Part shown: piece after piece, positions 1 to 5,031 of the stretch
Numbering within the stretch: position 1 is the first letter of the stretch
How the letters are laid out: every line of letters starts with the position of its first letter
Origin: CAZPMC01 sp964587755
Lineage (GTDB): Bacteria > Bacillota > Clostridia > Acetivibrionales > DTU013
Direction of reading: 5' to 3'
DNA: 7,602 bases
NCBI GenBank assembly: GCA_964587755.1
Contig: CAZPMC010000059.1
Span: forward strand, 1 to 7,602
Made by a program: the position numbers and the translations under genes
The notes under the pieces: generated by a model
What the model was told of the DNA's origin: nothing
What the model saw: the letters and a program-made list of their open reading frames with translations, nothing else
Databases searched by the model: none

Positions 1-229
1 TGCTTTCTTCATCATGAGATAAAGGTTGTTCTAGCGAGGGATTTTGCAGCCCTTGCTTAACATCTGCTTTCTTATCCTGAACAAATTCCTGTTTTGTTGC
101 ACCACATAAGGGGCATACCCAATCGTCAGGGACATCCTCCCACTTTGTGCCTGGCGGTATACCTCTTTCTGGATCACCGACCACACCATCGTAGACATAG
201 CCGCAAATCGAACATATATACTTGCTCAT
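1..229 (-). CDS. Rubredoxin domain protein, C-terminally extended (3' end outside window)
   Basis: This is a small electron carrier with one Fe(Cys)4 centre, acting in the cytoplasm of anaerobes. The 76 visible residues contain both rubredoxin knuckles: C6-x2-C9-G followed by YVYD, and C39-P-L-C42-G. Between them lie the usual GDP, G-x-PPGT-x-W and PDDWVCP stretches. A stand-alone rubredoxin ends near residue 54. This frame stays open for at least 22 more residues, which are polar and linker-like (Gln, Pro, Glu, Lys), so the domain is probably the N-terminus of a longer protein. The partner (a flavoprotein, an oxidoreductase or another domain) cannot be seen. The ATG at 229-227 has a GGAGGA box at 235-240 at good spacing. 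The gene follows the second NifX-like gene after 61 bases and appears to have its own promoter. The rubredoxin call is very secure. The fusion is an inference from length alone. Confidence 0.95.
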   Translation of the reverse strand, partial: MSKYICSICGYVYDGVVGDPERGIPPGTKWEDVPDDWVCPLCGATKQEFVQDKKADVKQGLQNPSLEQPLSHDEES

Positions 230-234
230 TCACG

Positions 235-287
235 TCCTCCTTTTTATTATTTATCGCATAATACCAATAGATTTATGTATATGTCAG
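235..287 (-). promoter_or_regulatory. Predicted sigma-A promoter of the rubredoxin gene with TGACATAT motif on the -35
   Basis: Read on the minus strand, CTGACA (287-282) and TATTAT (263-258) are separated by 18 bases. Each differs from the sigma-A consensus by one base. Transcription would start around 250, leaving a leader of about 20 bases that contains the GGAGGA ribosome-binding site (240-235). The -35 lies inside TGACATAT (286-279), the same octamer found twice at the promoter of the six-gene operon. No intrinsic terminator is visible between the preceding stop codon (291) and this point, so read-through from upstream could add to expression. Confidence 0.55.
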
Positions 288-290
288 CTC

Positions 291-650
291 TTATTCACCG
301 CATTCATCATGATGCTGATGCTCGTGGCAAATTGAGCCGGCCGATTTCAATTTACCCATCAAGTATTCTTCTGAAACATTAATTGCATTCCCTGAAGCAC
401 CAGTTATGACTTCAATCCCTTTTTCGTTGAATATTTCTACTGCACCTGCACCCATGCCTCCGGAGATAATAACATTAACTCCCATATCATTTAGGAAATT
501 CGGCAGAAATCCAGGCCTGTGTCCGGGGTTTGGTATTGACTCATGCTTGACTATTTTACCGTTTTCAACCTCATAGATGTTAAAATTCATACAATGACCA
601 AAGTGGCCTGCCACCTTATCGTTTTCACTTGCAACTGCAATTTTTTTCAT
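291..650 (-). CDS. NifX/NifB-like (dinitrogenase iron-molybdenum cofactor family) protein with Cys/His-rich tail
   Basis: This 119-residue protein belongs to the small RNase H-like-fold family that binds or carries metal clusters (NifX, NafY, NifB C-terminus, orange protein, MTH1175). The visible signature runs from the N-terminal MKKIAVASEND through GHFGHC-x-NF-x-IY-x-VE and a central NPGHRPG to ISGGMGAGA and the glycine turn near GIEVITGA. The last twelve residues, CHEHQHHDECGE, form a compact Cys/His cluster not expected of the core fold and could bind a metal. An ATG 63 bases upstream is in frame, but the start at 650 is preferred. It has AAAGGAGG eight bases ahead and gives the family's normal N-terminus, whereas the longer form would overlap the mrp-like gene. 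It is the last gene of the ORP-like operon, 22 bases after the mrp-like stop. The cofactor is unknown. An Fe-S or Mo/Cu-S cluster is inferred from the family. Confidence 0.92.
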   Translation of the reverse strand: MKKIAVASENDKVAGHFGHCMNFNIYEVENGKIVKHESIPNPGHRPGFLPNFLNDMGVNVIISGGMGAGAVEIFNEKGIEVITGASGNAINVSEEYLMGKLKSAGSICHEHQHHDECGE

Positions 651-666
651 CGTTCTTTCCTCCTTT
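651..666 (-). promoter_or_regulatory. Ribosome-binding site deciding the start of the second NifX-like gene
   Basis: AAAGGAGG at 666-659 on the minus strand stands eight bases before the ATG at 650. It sits wholly in the 22-base gap after the mrp-like stop codon and selects this ATG over the in-frame one at 713. Confidence 0.85.
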
Positions 667-672
667 ATCATT

Positions 673-1518
673 TTACTTAACATTATCAACGTCTTTTTCA
701 AGAAGATCTGCAACCGGCTCTAGCCAATTACCGTCAAAAAGCTCAATCATTCCGCTGTCACAAGCGGCTGAAACCTTTGGGTCAATGGGTATTTTGGCAA
801 GCACCTTAAGATTATGCTTGTTTGCAATATCCTCGATATGACTGTCTCCAAATATCTTATAATCCTTACCGTTGTCAGGGCATTTAAAGTACGACATATT
901 CTCCACAAGCCCGATAATGGGAACATTCATCATCTCAGCCATTTTAACAGCCTTTGACACAATCATTGAAACAAGCTCCTGGGGGGATGTTACAACTATT
1001 ATCCCATCCATAGGTATTGATTGGAATACTGTAAGGGGTACATCTCCCGTTCCTGGCGGCATATCAATAAACATAAAATCCACATCATGCCAAATAACAT
1101 CAGTCCAAAATTGTTTTACAGTTCCTGCAATAATAGGACCTCTCCAAACAACTGGGTCAGTATCGTTTTCTAAAAGCAAATTAATAGACATAATATCAAT
1201 ACCTGTCTTGCTTTTAACAGGAAATAAGCCAAATTCACTTCCCGTAGCCTTTTCTCTAAGCCCAAATGCCTTTGGAATGGAAGGACCTGTTACGTCAGCA
1301 TCCATTATGGCCGGATGATAGCCCCTTCTGTTCATAACAACAGCCATCATCGATGTCACTAAGGACTTGCCGACTCCCCCTTTTCCACTTACAATGCCAA
1401 TAACCTTTTTTATACTGCTCATTTCATGGGGGCTCTCTATAAACTGCGGCTTCTGCTCTTTCCCCTGTGAGCACTCCTCTGAACAGCTTTCACATTTTTG
1501 ACTGCAATTTTCACTCAT
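673..1518 (-). CDS. mrp: Mrp/NBP35 (ApbC)-type P-loop ATPase, Fe-S cluster carrier
   Basis: This cytosolic MinD/ParA-superfamily ATPase belongs to a family that assembles or transfers [4Fe-4S] clusters. Visible in order are the deviant Walker A GKGGVGKS (45-52), the switch DADVTGPSIP (73-82), the Mrp signature RGP-x5-VKQF (126-137), FIDMPPGTGD (150-159) and VENMSY (205-210). The length of 281 residues suits the family. Two features stand out. The N-terminus carries four cysteines spaced C5-x3-C9-x2-C12-x3-C16, recalling the N-terminal cluster site of NBP35. The C-terminal motif that is usually CPxC reads C213-P-D-N216, so the second cysteine is replaced by Asn (codon AAC). The start ATG at 1518 lies in an ATGA overlap with the upstream ATPase gene, with AAGGAGAC just ahead of it, which suggests translational coupling. 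The context points to a role in maturing the ORP-like cofactor rather than general Fe-S housekeeping, though that is inference. Confidence 0.93.
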   Translation of the reverse strand: MSENCSQKCESCSEECSQGKEQKPQFIESPHEMSSIKKVIGIVSGKGGVGKSLVTSMMAVVMNRRGYHPAIMDADVTGPSIPKAFGLREKATGSEFGLFPVKSKTGIDIMSINLLLENDTDPVVWRGPIIAGTVKQFWTDVIWHDVDFMFIDMPPGTGDVPLTVFQSIPMDGIIVVTSPQELVSMIVSKAVKMAEMMNVPIIGLVENMSYFKCPDNGKDYKIFGDSHIEDIANKHNLKVLAKIPIDPKVSAACDSGMIELFDGNWLEPVADLLEKDVDNVK

Positions 1519-2396
1519 ACTACTGTCTCCTTTTCATTCTGGATTATTTTGATTATATAATTATAAATTTTCTTAACTTCTTTCCCTGCTGCACATTCAA
1601 TATCAACAATCGTTTTAGCATCATTTATCGCTTTAACGGCACAGGGGTCGTAAGGTATCCTGCCTACAAAACTTATATTCCGGTCACGGCAGTATTTTTC
1701 AATCTTTTCTGAGTTGGAAAGATTTGTGTCGTATTTATTTATGCATACGAAAGTTTTAGTGTTAAACTTAGCGGCAGTGGCTAGAATTCTTTCCATATCG
1801 TTTATTCCGGATATCGATGGCTCCGCCACTACCAAAACCATATCAACGCCGCTTATCGATGCAATAACAGGACAACCGATCCCCGGAGAGCCGTCGATTA
1901 TGGCTAGCTCGGCATTTTTAGCTGACGTTTTCATCTGCTTTTTCACCTCTGTAATCAACATCCCGGAAGTGCCGCTTCCCATTTTAAGCTTGGCTGTTGA
2001 AAACACCGTCCCGTTGCTTTTATACAGCATTAACTCTCCTGCCACCGCAGGTTCTAGCGATATAGCATCCACAGGGCAAACAAGCTGACACACGCCACAG
2101 CCTTCACAGACAAATGAATCTACCCTGTATCCTTCACCTGCTTCTATCGCACCAAATCTGCAGACCTGTCTGCAATTATCACAGCAGGTACAAAGTTTTG
2201 TATCTATCTCAGCTTTTTGCATTCCGTAATAGTCGTTTTTTATTTGCTCAGAGTCCTGGTTGGTTATAAGATGGAGATTTGGTGCATCAACGTCACAGTC
2301 GGCATAAGCCTTAGCTTCAGAGAGCCTTATAAAAGCACTGGCAATGGTAGTTTTCCCGGTACCGCCTTTTCCGCTAAGAATCAGAAGCTGTTTCAT
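1515..2396 (-). CDS. MinD-like ATPase with inserted 2[4Fe-4S] ferredoxin domain (second of a pair)
   Basis: This 293-residue cytosolic ATP-binding Fe-S protein is of the type found with orange-protein genes and in archaeal MinD-ferredoxin fusions. It has the Walker A GKGGTGKT (9-16) with its signature lysine K10, then CDVDAPN (34-40), and then a two-cluster ferredoxin inserted in the ATPase fold. Cluster one is C69-x2-C72-x2-C75-x3-C79 (followed by Arg, not Pro). Cluster two is C97-x2-C100-x2-C103-x3-C107-P. Residues 167-172 (IDGSPG) are the Walker B-like strand and following loop. An extra cysteine, C71, sits in the first motif. The start ATG at 2396 has AAAGGAGG ahead of it, inside the 3' end of the preceding gene, which it overlaps by 23 bases; its stop overlaps the mrp-like start. 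Such ATPases may work as heterodimers with the neighbouring paralogue. The reaction beyond ATP-dependent cluster or electron handling is not known. Confidence 0.93.
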   Translation of the reverse strand: MKQLLILSGKGGTGKTTIASAFIRLSEAKAYADCDVDAPNLHLITNQDSEQIKNDYYGMQKAEIDTKLCTCCDNCRQVCRFGAIEAGEGYRVDSFVCEGCGVCQLVCPVDAISLEPAVAGELMLYKSNGTVFSTAKLKMGSGTSGMLITEVKKQMKTSAKNAELAIIDGSPGIGCPVIASISGVDMVLVVAEPSISGINDMERILATAAKFNTKTFVCINKYDTNLSNSEKIEKYCRDRNISFVGRIPYDPCAVKAINDAKTIVDIECAAGKEVKKIYNYIIKIIQNEKETVV

Positions 2397-3234
2397 GATG
2401 AACCTCCTTTATAACCTTTTGAAGCAGCGCAGCAAATAAGCCTTTATACTTTTTGTCTTCTCGCACAGCTATCTGCGCATTTGAATTTAATTCTCCCAGC
2501 CTAGTGTCAAAGGGTATTCTTCCTAGTATACGAATTGACTTTTCACTGCAAAACTTTTCCGTAGGATTTTCATTCTCAAGGCATTTATTTAAGACCACTC
2601 CAAATGGCTTACCGAATAATTTTACGAGTTCATAAACCATTTGCAGGTTGTGAGCTCCGAATATTGTCGGTTCGGAAACCAATATACAATAATCAGCATC
2701 CTTTATGCTTTCCATCACAATGCAAGCACTACCGGGCGGGCAATCAATAAAAGTCATTTTCTCCTGTTCCGCTTCATTATCTTGCAAAAGCTTTTTTATT
2801 ATTGGTACCCCGGACGCCTCACCGATATTGAGAATCCCCGTGTGCACAGATACACGCTCCGACATTCCCCTTTGAATCTTTCCAATATGCTTATCCTTCT
2901 CTTTTATGGCCTTTTCAGGGCAAAGCAGCATACATCCTCCACAAGAATGACAAACCTCATCAAAAACAATTAATTTGTCCTTTATATATGCCAGCGCATT
3001 AAACTTGCAAAAATCTACACATTTTCTGCATCCGCTGCATATCTCATTGTCAACAACGGGAATTTTTACTGTAACCTCTTCCTCACAAACATCTACAGGC
3101 TTAAAAAATAAATACCCGTTAGGTTCCTCTACATCGCAGTCGATATATTCAGCTTTTCCCGCTACAGCAGCAAGGTTGACTGATACCAAGGTTTTACCCG
3201 TCCCGCCCTTGCCGCTTAAGACAGCTATATTCAT
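2374..3234 (-). CDS. MinD-like ATPase with inserted 2[4Fe-4S] ferredoxin domain (first of a pair)
   Basis: This 286-residue paralogue of the next gene has the same order of parts. The Walker A is GKGGTGKT (8-15), followed by IDCDVEEPN (31-39). The ferredoxin insert carries C66-x2-C69-x2-C72-x3-C76 and C95-x2-C98-x2-C101-x3-C105-P. FIDCPPGSAC (162-171) holds the Walker B region, and VSEPT-x-FGAHNL follows later. As in its partner, the Pro after the fourth cysteine is kept only in the second cluster motif. The start ATG at 3234 overlaps the upstream NifX-like stop in an ATGA, with GGAGG at about 3239-3243. Tandem pairs of this protein are a hallmark of ORP-type loci in anaerobes. I infer that the two proteins form a complex that loads or energises the small cofactor carrier encoded just upstream. 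The fold and cluster sites are secure; the role is inferred. Confidence 0.93.
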   Translation of the reverse strand: MNIAVLSGKGGTGKTLVSVNLAAVAGKAEYIDCDVEEPNGYLFFKPVDVCEEEVTVKIPVVDNEICSGCRKCVDFCKFNALAYIKDKLIVFDEVCHSCGGCMLLCPEKAIKEKDKHIGKIQRGMSERVSVHTGILNIGEASGVPIIKKLLQDNEAEQEKMTFIDCPPGSACIVMESIKDADYCILVSEPTIFGAHNLQMVYELVKLFGKPFGVVLNKCLENENPTEKFCSEKSIRILGRIPFDTRLGELNSNAQIAVREDKKYKGLFAALLQKVIKEVHHETASDS

Positions 3235-3602
3235 TTATTGCCTCCATGGCCATGGAATCCTGCATGAATTTCTTCAAGTACCTTGAGGTCTCCGGCAATA
3301 TAACCATCTATATTATCCTTGGCATTTGCAGCTATGGACTTATATATTTTGACATCAGCAGCTTTAAGAACATTTGCAGCATTTTCTCCGCACCGGGGTG
3401 TAATTAATACATCTGCCCTGCTGTCAACAATAGCTTGGGCCGCTTTAATACCTGCGCCGCCTGTACTTGCTGCTGCACTATTGTCAAGAAATGAGCTTTC
3501 CTTTGTTTCAGTATCATAGATAAGAAAATATGGAGAACGTCCAAATGATATGCATACATTTGTCTCCAAATTGTTTTCATCTACTGGTATTGCTATCTTC
3601 AT
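3231..3602 (-). CDS. NifX/NifB-like (orange-protein-like) cofactor-binding protein with Gly/His tail
   Basis: This 123-residue protein of the dinitrogenase iron-molybdenum cofactor family is built as a single domain. Visible are MKIAIPVDEN, then FGRSPYFLIYD (the equivalent of GHFGxxxxFxIYE in its relatives), a Gly/Ala-rich turn STGGAGIKAAQ, and the strand VLITPRCGENA followed by LKAADVKIYK. The tail HAGFHGHGGNK supplies three histidines. It has only two cysteines, C17 and one in PRCGE. The D. gigas orange protein holds its Mo-Cu sulfide cluster non-covalently, so few cysteines would not argue against cluster binding. It lies between the HTH regulator (18-base gap) and the ferredoxin-ATPase pair, where a cluster-binding subunit could be placed. 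GGAGGAG precedes the ATG at 3602. It is clearly a distant paralogue of the last gene of the operon. The actual cofactor is unknown. Confidence 0.9.
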   Translation of the reverse strand: MKIAIPVDENNLETNVCISFGRSPYFLIYDTETKESSFLDNSAAASTGGAGIKAAQAIVDSRADVLITPRCGENAANVLKAADVKIYKSIAANAKDNIDGYIAGDLKVLEEIHAGFHGHGGNK

Positions 3603-3620
3603 AATACTCCTCCATTCTTA

Positions 3621-3995
3621 TTAACTATTATCTCTTAATTCTCTTCCACATCTATGTCTGTGGCAGCCTCTGCCTCCGCAGATGCCTCCTAAACCGTCAC
3701 AAAGCCTGTATTCGCCCCCCTCAATTAATAGAATCTTTCCGTGAACTAATACTTCTGCCAGCTTTTTTCTGGCTTCCATGTATATGCCTTGAACAGTAGT
3801 CCGGGCGACATTCATCTGGTTTGCACACTCCTCCTGGGTAAAACCCTCCAAATCTATAAGCCTTATGGTTTCATACTCATCAACTGTCATATTCACAAAG
3901 CTATCTCTTTCTGCGTGTGAATCAAGAGGCCCGAATTTGTTTCGTTTGGGTAAACAGCATACTTTTCGCCATTTCATCGGTCTTGCCATTTTCAT
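3621..3995 (-). CDS. DUF134/UPF0251 family helix-turn-helix protein, putative operon regulator
   Basis: This 124-residue protein has the family opening MARP-x-KWRKVC, the stretch FGPL, and then an acidic-start helix-turn-helix like sigma region 4 (about residues 36-83: MTVDEYETIRLID, GFTQEECANQMNVARTTVQ, ARKKLAEVL). The C-terminus is rich in metal-ligand residues: C99, C106, C111-H-R-H-R-C116, with C13-C14 near the N-terminus. A DNA-binding regulator that senses a metal, an Fe-S cluster or redox state is a reasonable inference. It is the first gene of the ORP-like operon, directly behind an operator-like inverted repeat, as expected for an autoregulator. The start is uncertain between ATG 3995 and ATG 3989, which share the GGGGAGG box (spacing 4 or 10 from GGAGG); 3989 would give the usual MARP start. 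An in-frame ATG at 4028 is rejected because it falls inside the palindrome, about five bases from the predicted transcript start. Confidence 0.9.
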   Translation of the reverse strand: MKMARPMKWRKVCCLPKRNKFGPLDSHAERDSFVNMTVDEYETIRLIDLEGFTQEECANQMNVARTTVQGIYMEARKKLAEVLVHGKILLIEGGEYRLCDGLGGICGGRGCHRHRCGRELRDNS

Positions 3996-4007
3996 GCCAC
4001 CTCCCCT
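3996..4007 (-). promoter_or_regulatory. Ribosome-binding site of the DUF134 gene serving two possible ATGs
   Basis: On the minus strand AGGGGAGGTGGC runs directly into the ATG at 3995. GGAGG ends four bases before that ATG, which is a little short, and ten bases before the ATG at 3989, which is a little long. Either start is possible and they differ by two residues. Confidence 0.7.
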
Positions 4008-4010
4008 GCC

Positions 4011-4071
4011 ATTATTGACATATGTCATTTACAATTTTTATTATACTCCGTTATCGGCATATGTCAATAAT
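4011..4071. repeat. Exact 14-base inverted repeat bracketing the operon promoter (putative operator)
   Basis: ATTATTGACATATG at 4011-4024 is the exact reverse complement of CATATGTCAATAAT at 4058-4071, with 33 bases between. The left arm is also part of the perfect 12-base palindrome TGACATATGTCA (4016-4027). The equivalent 12-mer at the right arm (4055-4066) keeps TGACATATG but differs at two of the last three bases. The palindrome centres are 39 bases apart. The right arm covers the -35 box and the left arm lies in the untranslated leader, so a regulator binding both could occlude or loop the promoter. The obvious candidate is the DUF134 protein encoded immediately downstream; that is inference. 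Confidence 0.7.
4040..4067 (-). promoter_or_regulatory. Sigma-A promoter of the six-gene ORP-like operon
   Basis: On the minus strand TTGACA (4067-4062) and TATAAT (4045-4040) are both perfect consensus hexamers separated by 16 bases. Transcription should begin near 4032-4033, giving a leader of about 37 bases before the DUF134 gene. The -35 hexamer is embedded in the outer arm of an inverted repeat, so repressor binding there would block polymerase. No GG/GC -24/-12 sigma-54 element is visible here, in contrast to the D. vulgaris orp operons. Confidence 0.85.
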
Positions 4072-4100
4072 CTTTAATTTTTTTAACAATAGGGAACGAA

Positions 4101-4122
4101 AGAAAAACGCTTCTCTCGAAGC
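4101..4122 (-). terminator. Probable intrinsic terminator of the acyltransferase-symporter-EFR1 operon
   Basis: On the minus strand the stem GCTTC-GAGA-GAAGC (4122-4109) is followed by GTTTTTCT (4108-4101). The stem is short (5 bp, extendable by a T-G pair) but the loop and T tract are typical. It lies 127 bases past the EFR1 stop and 34 bases before the -35 of the next operon, so it would insulate the two transcription units. Confidence 0.6.
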
Positions 4123-4163
4123 AATTAGAGAAAGCAAAGATAGCAACATATAATGGAACATAA

Positions 4164-4187
4164 GGCTTTGCCACGGATGGCAAAGCC
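4164..4187. terminator. Strong 10-bp hairpin downstream of the EFR1 gene
   Basis: GGCTTTGCCA (4164-4173) pairs exactly with TGGCAAAGCC (4178-4187) around a CGGA loop. The minus-strand continuation is TTATGTTCC, a poor T tract. The plus-strand continuation is GCTTGTTTTTG, a better one, but no plus-strand gene enters it. It may act as a transcript 3' end stabiliser or an auxiliary terminator for the EFR1 operon. Stem identity is certain; the function is not. Confidence 0.5.
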
Positions 4188-4231
4188 GCTTGTTTTTGAG
4201 GCAAGGATGCCGAATAACAAGCACCCGCTTG
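4188..4231. repeat. Overlapping alternative hairpins after the EFR1 stop codon
   Basis: GCTTGTT (4188-4194) can pair with AACAAGC (4216-4222), enclosing a smaller GGCA-AGGA-TGCC hairpin (4200-4211). The same CAAGC (4218-4222) can instead pair with GCTTG (4227-4231) over an ACCC loop. The foldings exclude each other. Together with the adjacent 10-bp hairpin they fill most of this gene-free stretch. No coding region is supported here. Confidence 0.4.
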
Positions 4232-4248
4232 AGAGCGAGCAAAGATGC

Positions 4249-4998
4249 TTATTGCAAGTAATATCTTGGCTTCCCCCGGCTGCGTTTCCCGTATTCAATA
4301 GCTTCTTCCGGGCAGCCGCATATGCATGCCATACAATGGGTACAATCCTTTCCCCATTCAATCTTTCCGCCAGACATTTTTATATTGTTAAGGGGACACA
4401 ACTTAATGCACTTCCCGCAGCTGGTACAATCCTTTGTTGTATAGAATAATTTTGACTTTACATAAAGTGGATAAAAAAGTTGGTTGACGACACCGCTCAT
4501 AAACATTCCAAAAGGTGTCACCTTTTCATCCTTAAGAGCATTTCCCTTCTTAATCTCCTGTGCTACTGAGTTTATTTTTAGTGTCGCAGCCTCTATCTCC
4601 TTTTTCGCAGCGCCCTCATCAGGCGGGGTAAACATTGCGATGTAATTTTCCGGCATCTTCACCGATGCCATGCCTTGAAAGTCAAATCCCTTCTGCTTAC
4701 ACAGTCTTTTTATATAACCAATCGCATTATAAGTCTCCGACCCGCAGGTTAATACAAAATAGACTTTTAAATCTTCAAAATCGGTCTGTGTGATAAACCT
4801 TTCAACAAGCCGCGGTATTCTCCACGCGTAAGTCGGGGTAACAAATACCAACCGTTTGCCATGCTCCTGTGACCTTAAAATTTCTTTACTTCCTGTTTTA
4901 ATAATATCGTTTATTGATACAAGCTGTTCCCCAGTCACGCTTGCAATGATTTGTGCCGCGAATCTACTGTTGCCGGTTCCCGTAAAATATAAGACCAT
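4249..4998 (-). CDS. EFR1-type flavodoxin-ferredoxin fusion protein
   Basis: This 249-residue cytosolic redox protein joins an N-terminal flavodoxin-like FMN domain to a C-terminal 2[4Fe-4S] ferredoxin, the architecture of the EFR1 family in anaerobes. The FMN phosphate loop is TGTGNSR (6-12), and TPTYAWRIP and LTCGSETYNA supply further flavodoxin loops. The ferredoxin part has C191-x2-C194-x2-C197-x3-C201-P and C219-x2-C222-x2-C225-x3-C229-P, with an extra cysteine at 227. It should pass electrons between FMN and Fe-S centres; the partner is unknown. An in-frame ATG at 5013 would add MGVAG but has no ribosome-binding site. The ATG at 4998 gives the family's usual MVLYFTGTGNSR start and has a G-rich GGGGGT seven bases ahead, so it is preferred. 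It lies 33 bases after the symporter stop and is probably the last gene of that operon. Confidence 0.9.
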   Translation of the reverse strand: MVLYFTGTGNSRFAAQIIASVTGEQLVSINDIIKTGSKEILRSQEHGKRLVFVTPTYAWRIPRLVERFITQTDFEDLKVYFVLTCGSETYNAIGYIKRLCKQKGFDFQGMASVKMPENYIAMFTPPDEGAAKKEIEAATLKINSVAQEIKKGNALKDEKVTPFGMFMSGVVNQLFYPLYVKSKLFYTTKDCTSCGKCIKLCPLNNIKMSGGKIEWGKDCTHCMACICGCPEEAIEYGKRSRGKPRYYLQ

Positions 4999-5031
4999 CC
5001 CCGCTACCCCCATAAGTGTCGTAAGTAAACT

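Noticed and set aside
651..713. In-frame N-terminal extension of the second NifX-like protein to an ATG at 713
   Set aside because: It would overlap the mrp-like coding end and has no ribosome-binding site of note. The ATG at 650 has AAAGGAGG at ideal spacing and the family's usual start.
872..1318. Long plus-strand open frame antisense to the mrp-like gene
   Set aside because: It mirrors the conserved ATPase codons of the minus strand, which carry all family motifs; its own translation resembles no family.
1515..3234. NifH/BchL-type reductase for the ferredoxin-ATPases
   Set aside because: The clusters are in an inserted ferredoxin domain with two CX2CX2CX3C motifs, not the two inter-subunit cysteines of NifH, and the overall pattern fits MinD-ferredoxin fusions.
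291..3602. Nitrogen-fixation locus suggested by two NifX/NifB-like proteins
   Set aside because: There is no nitrogenase structural gene, NifE/N or radical-SAM NifB domain. The company of ferredoxin-MinD and Mrp ATPases fits the ORP-type context instead.
3996..4028. Upstream ATG at 4028 for the DUF134 protein
   Set aside because: It lies in the operator palindrome, about five bases after the predicted transcript start, with no room for a ribosome-binding site.
4040..4100. Possible sigma-54 promoter, as known for the orp operons of D. vulgaris
   Set aside because: No GG-x10-GC -24/-12 element is visible ahead of the DUF134 gene, whereas perfect sigma-A hexamers are.
4164..4198. Plus-strand small RNA ending at the 10-bp hairpin and TTGTTTTT
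   Set aside because: No plus-strand promoter with recognisable -35 and -10 boxes was found between 4072 and 4160, so only the hairpin is reported.
4153..4449. Plus-strand open frame of 98 codons across the hairpin region and the EFR1 3' end
   Set aside because: It is antisense to the ferredoxin domain of EFR1, has no ribosome-binding site, and its product shows no recognisable motif.
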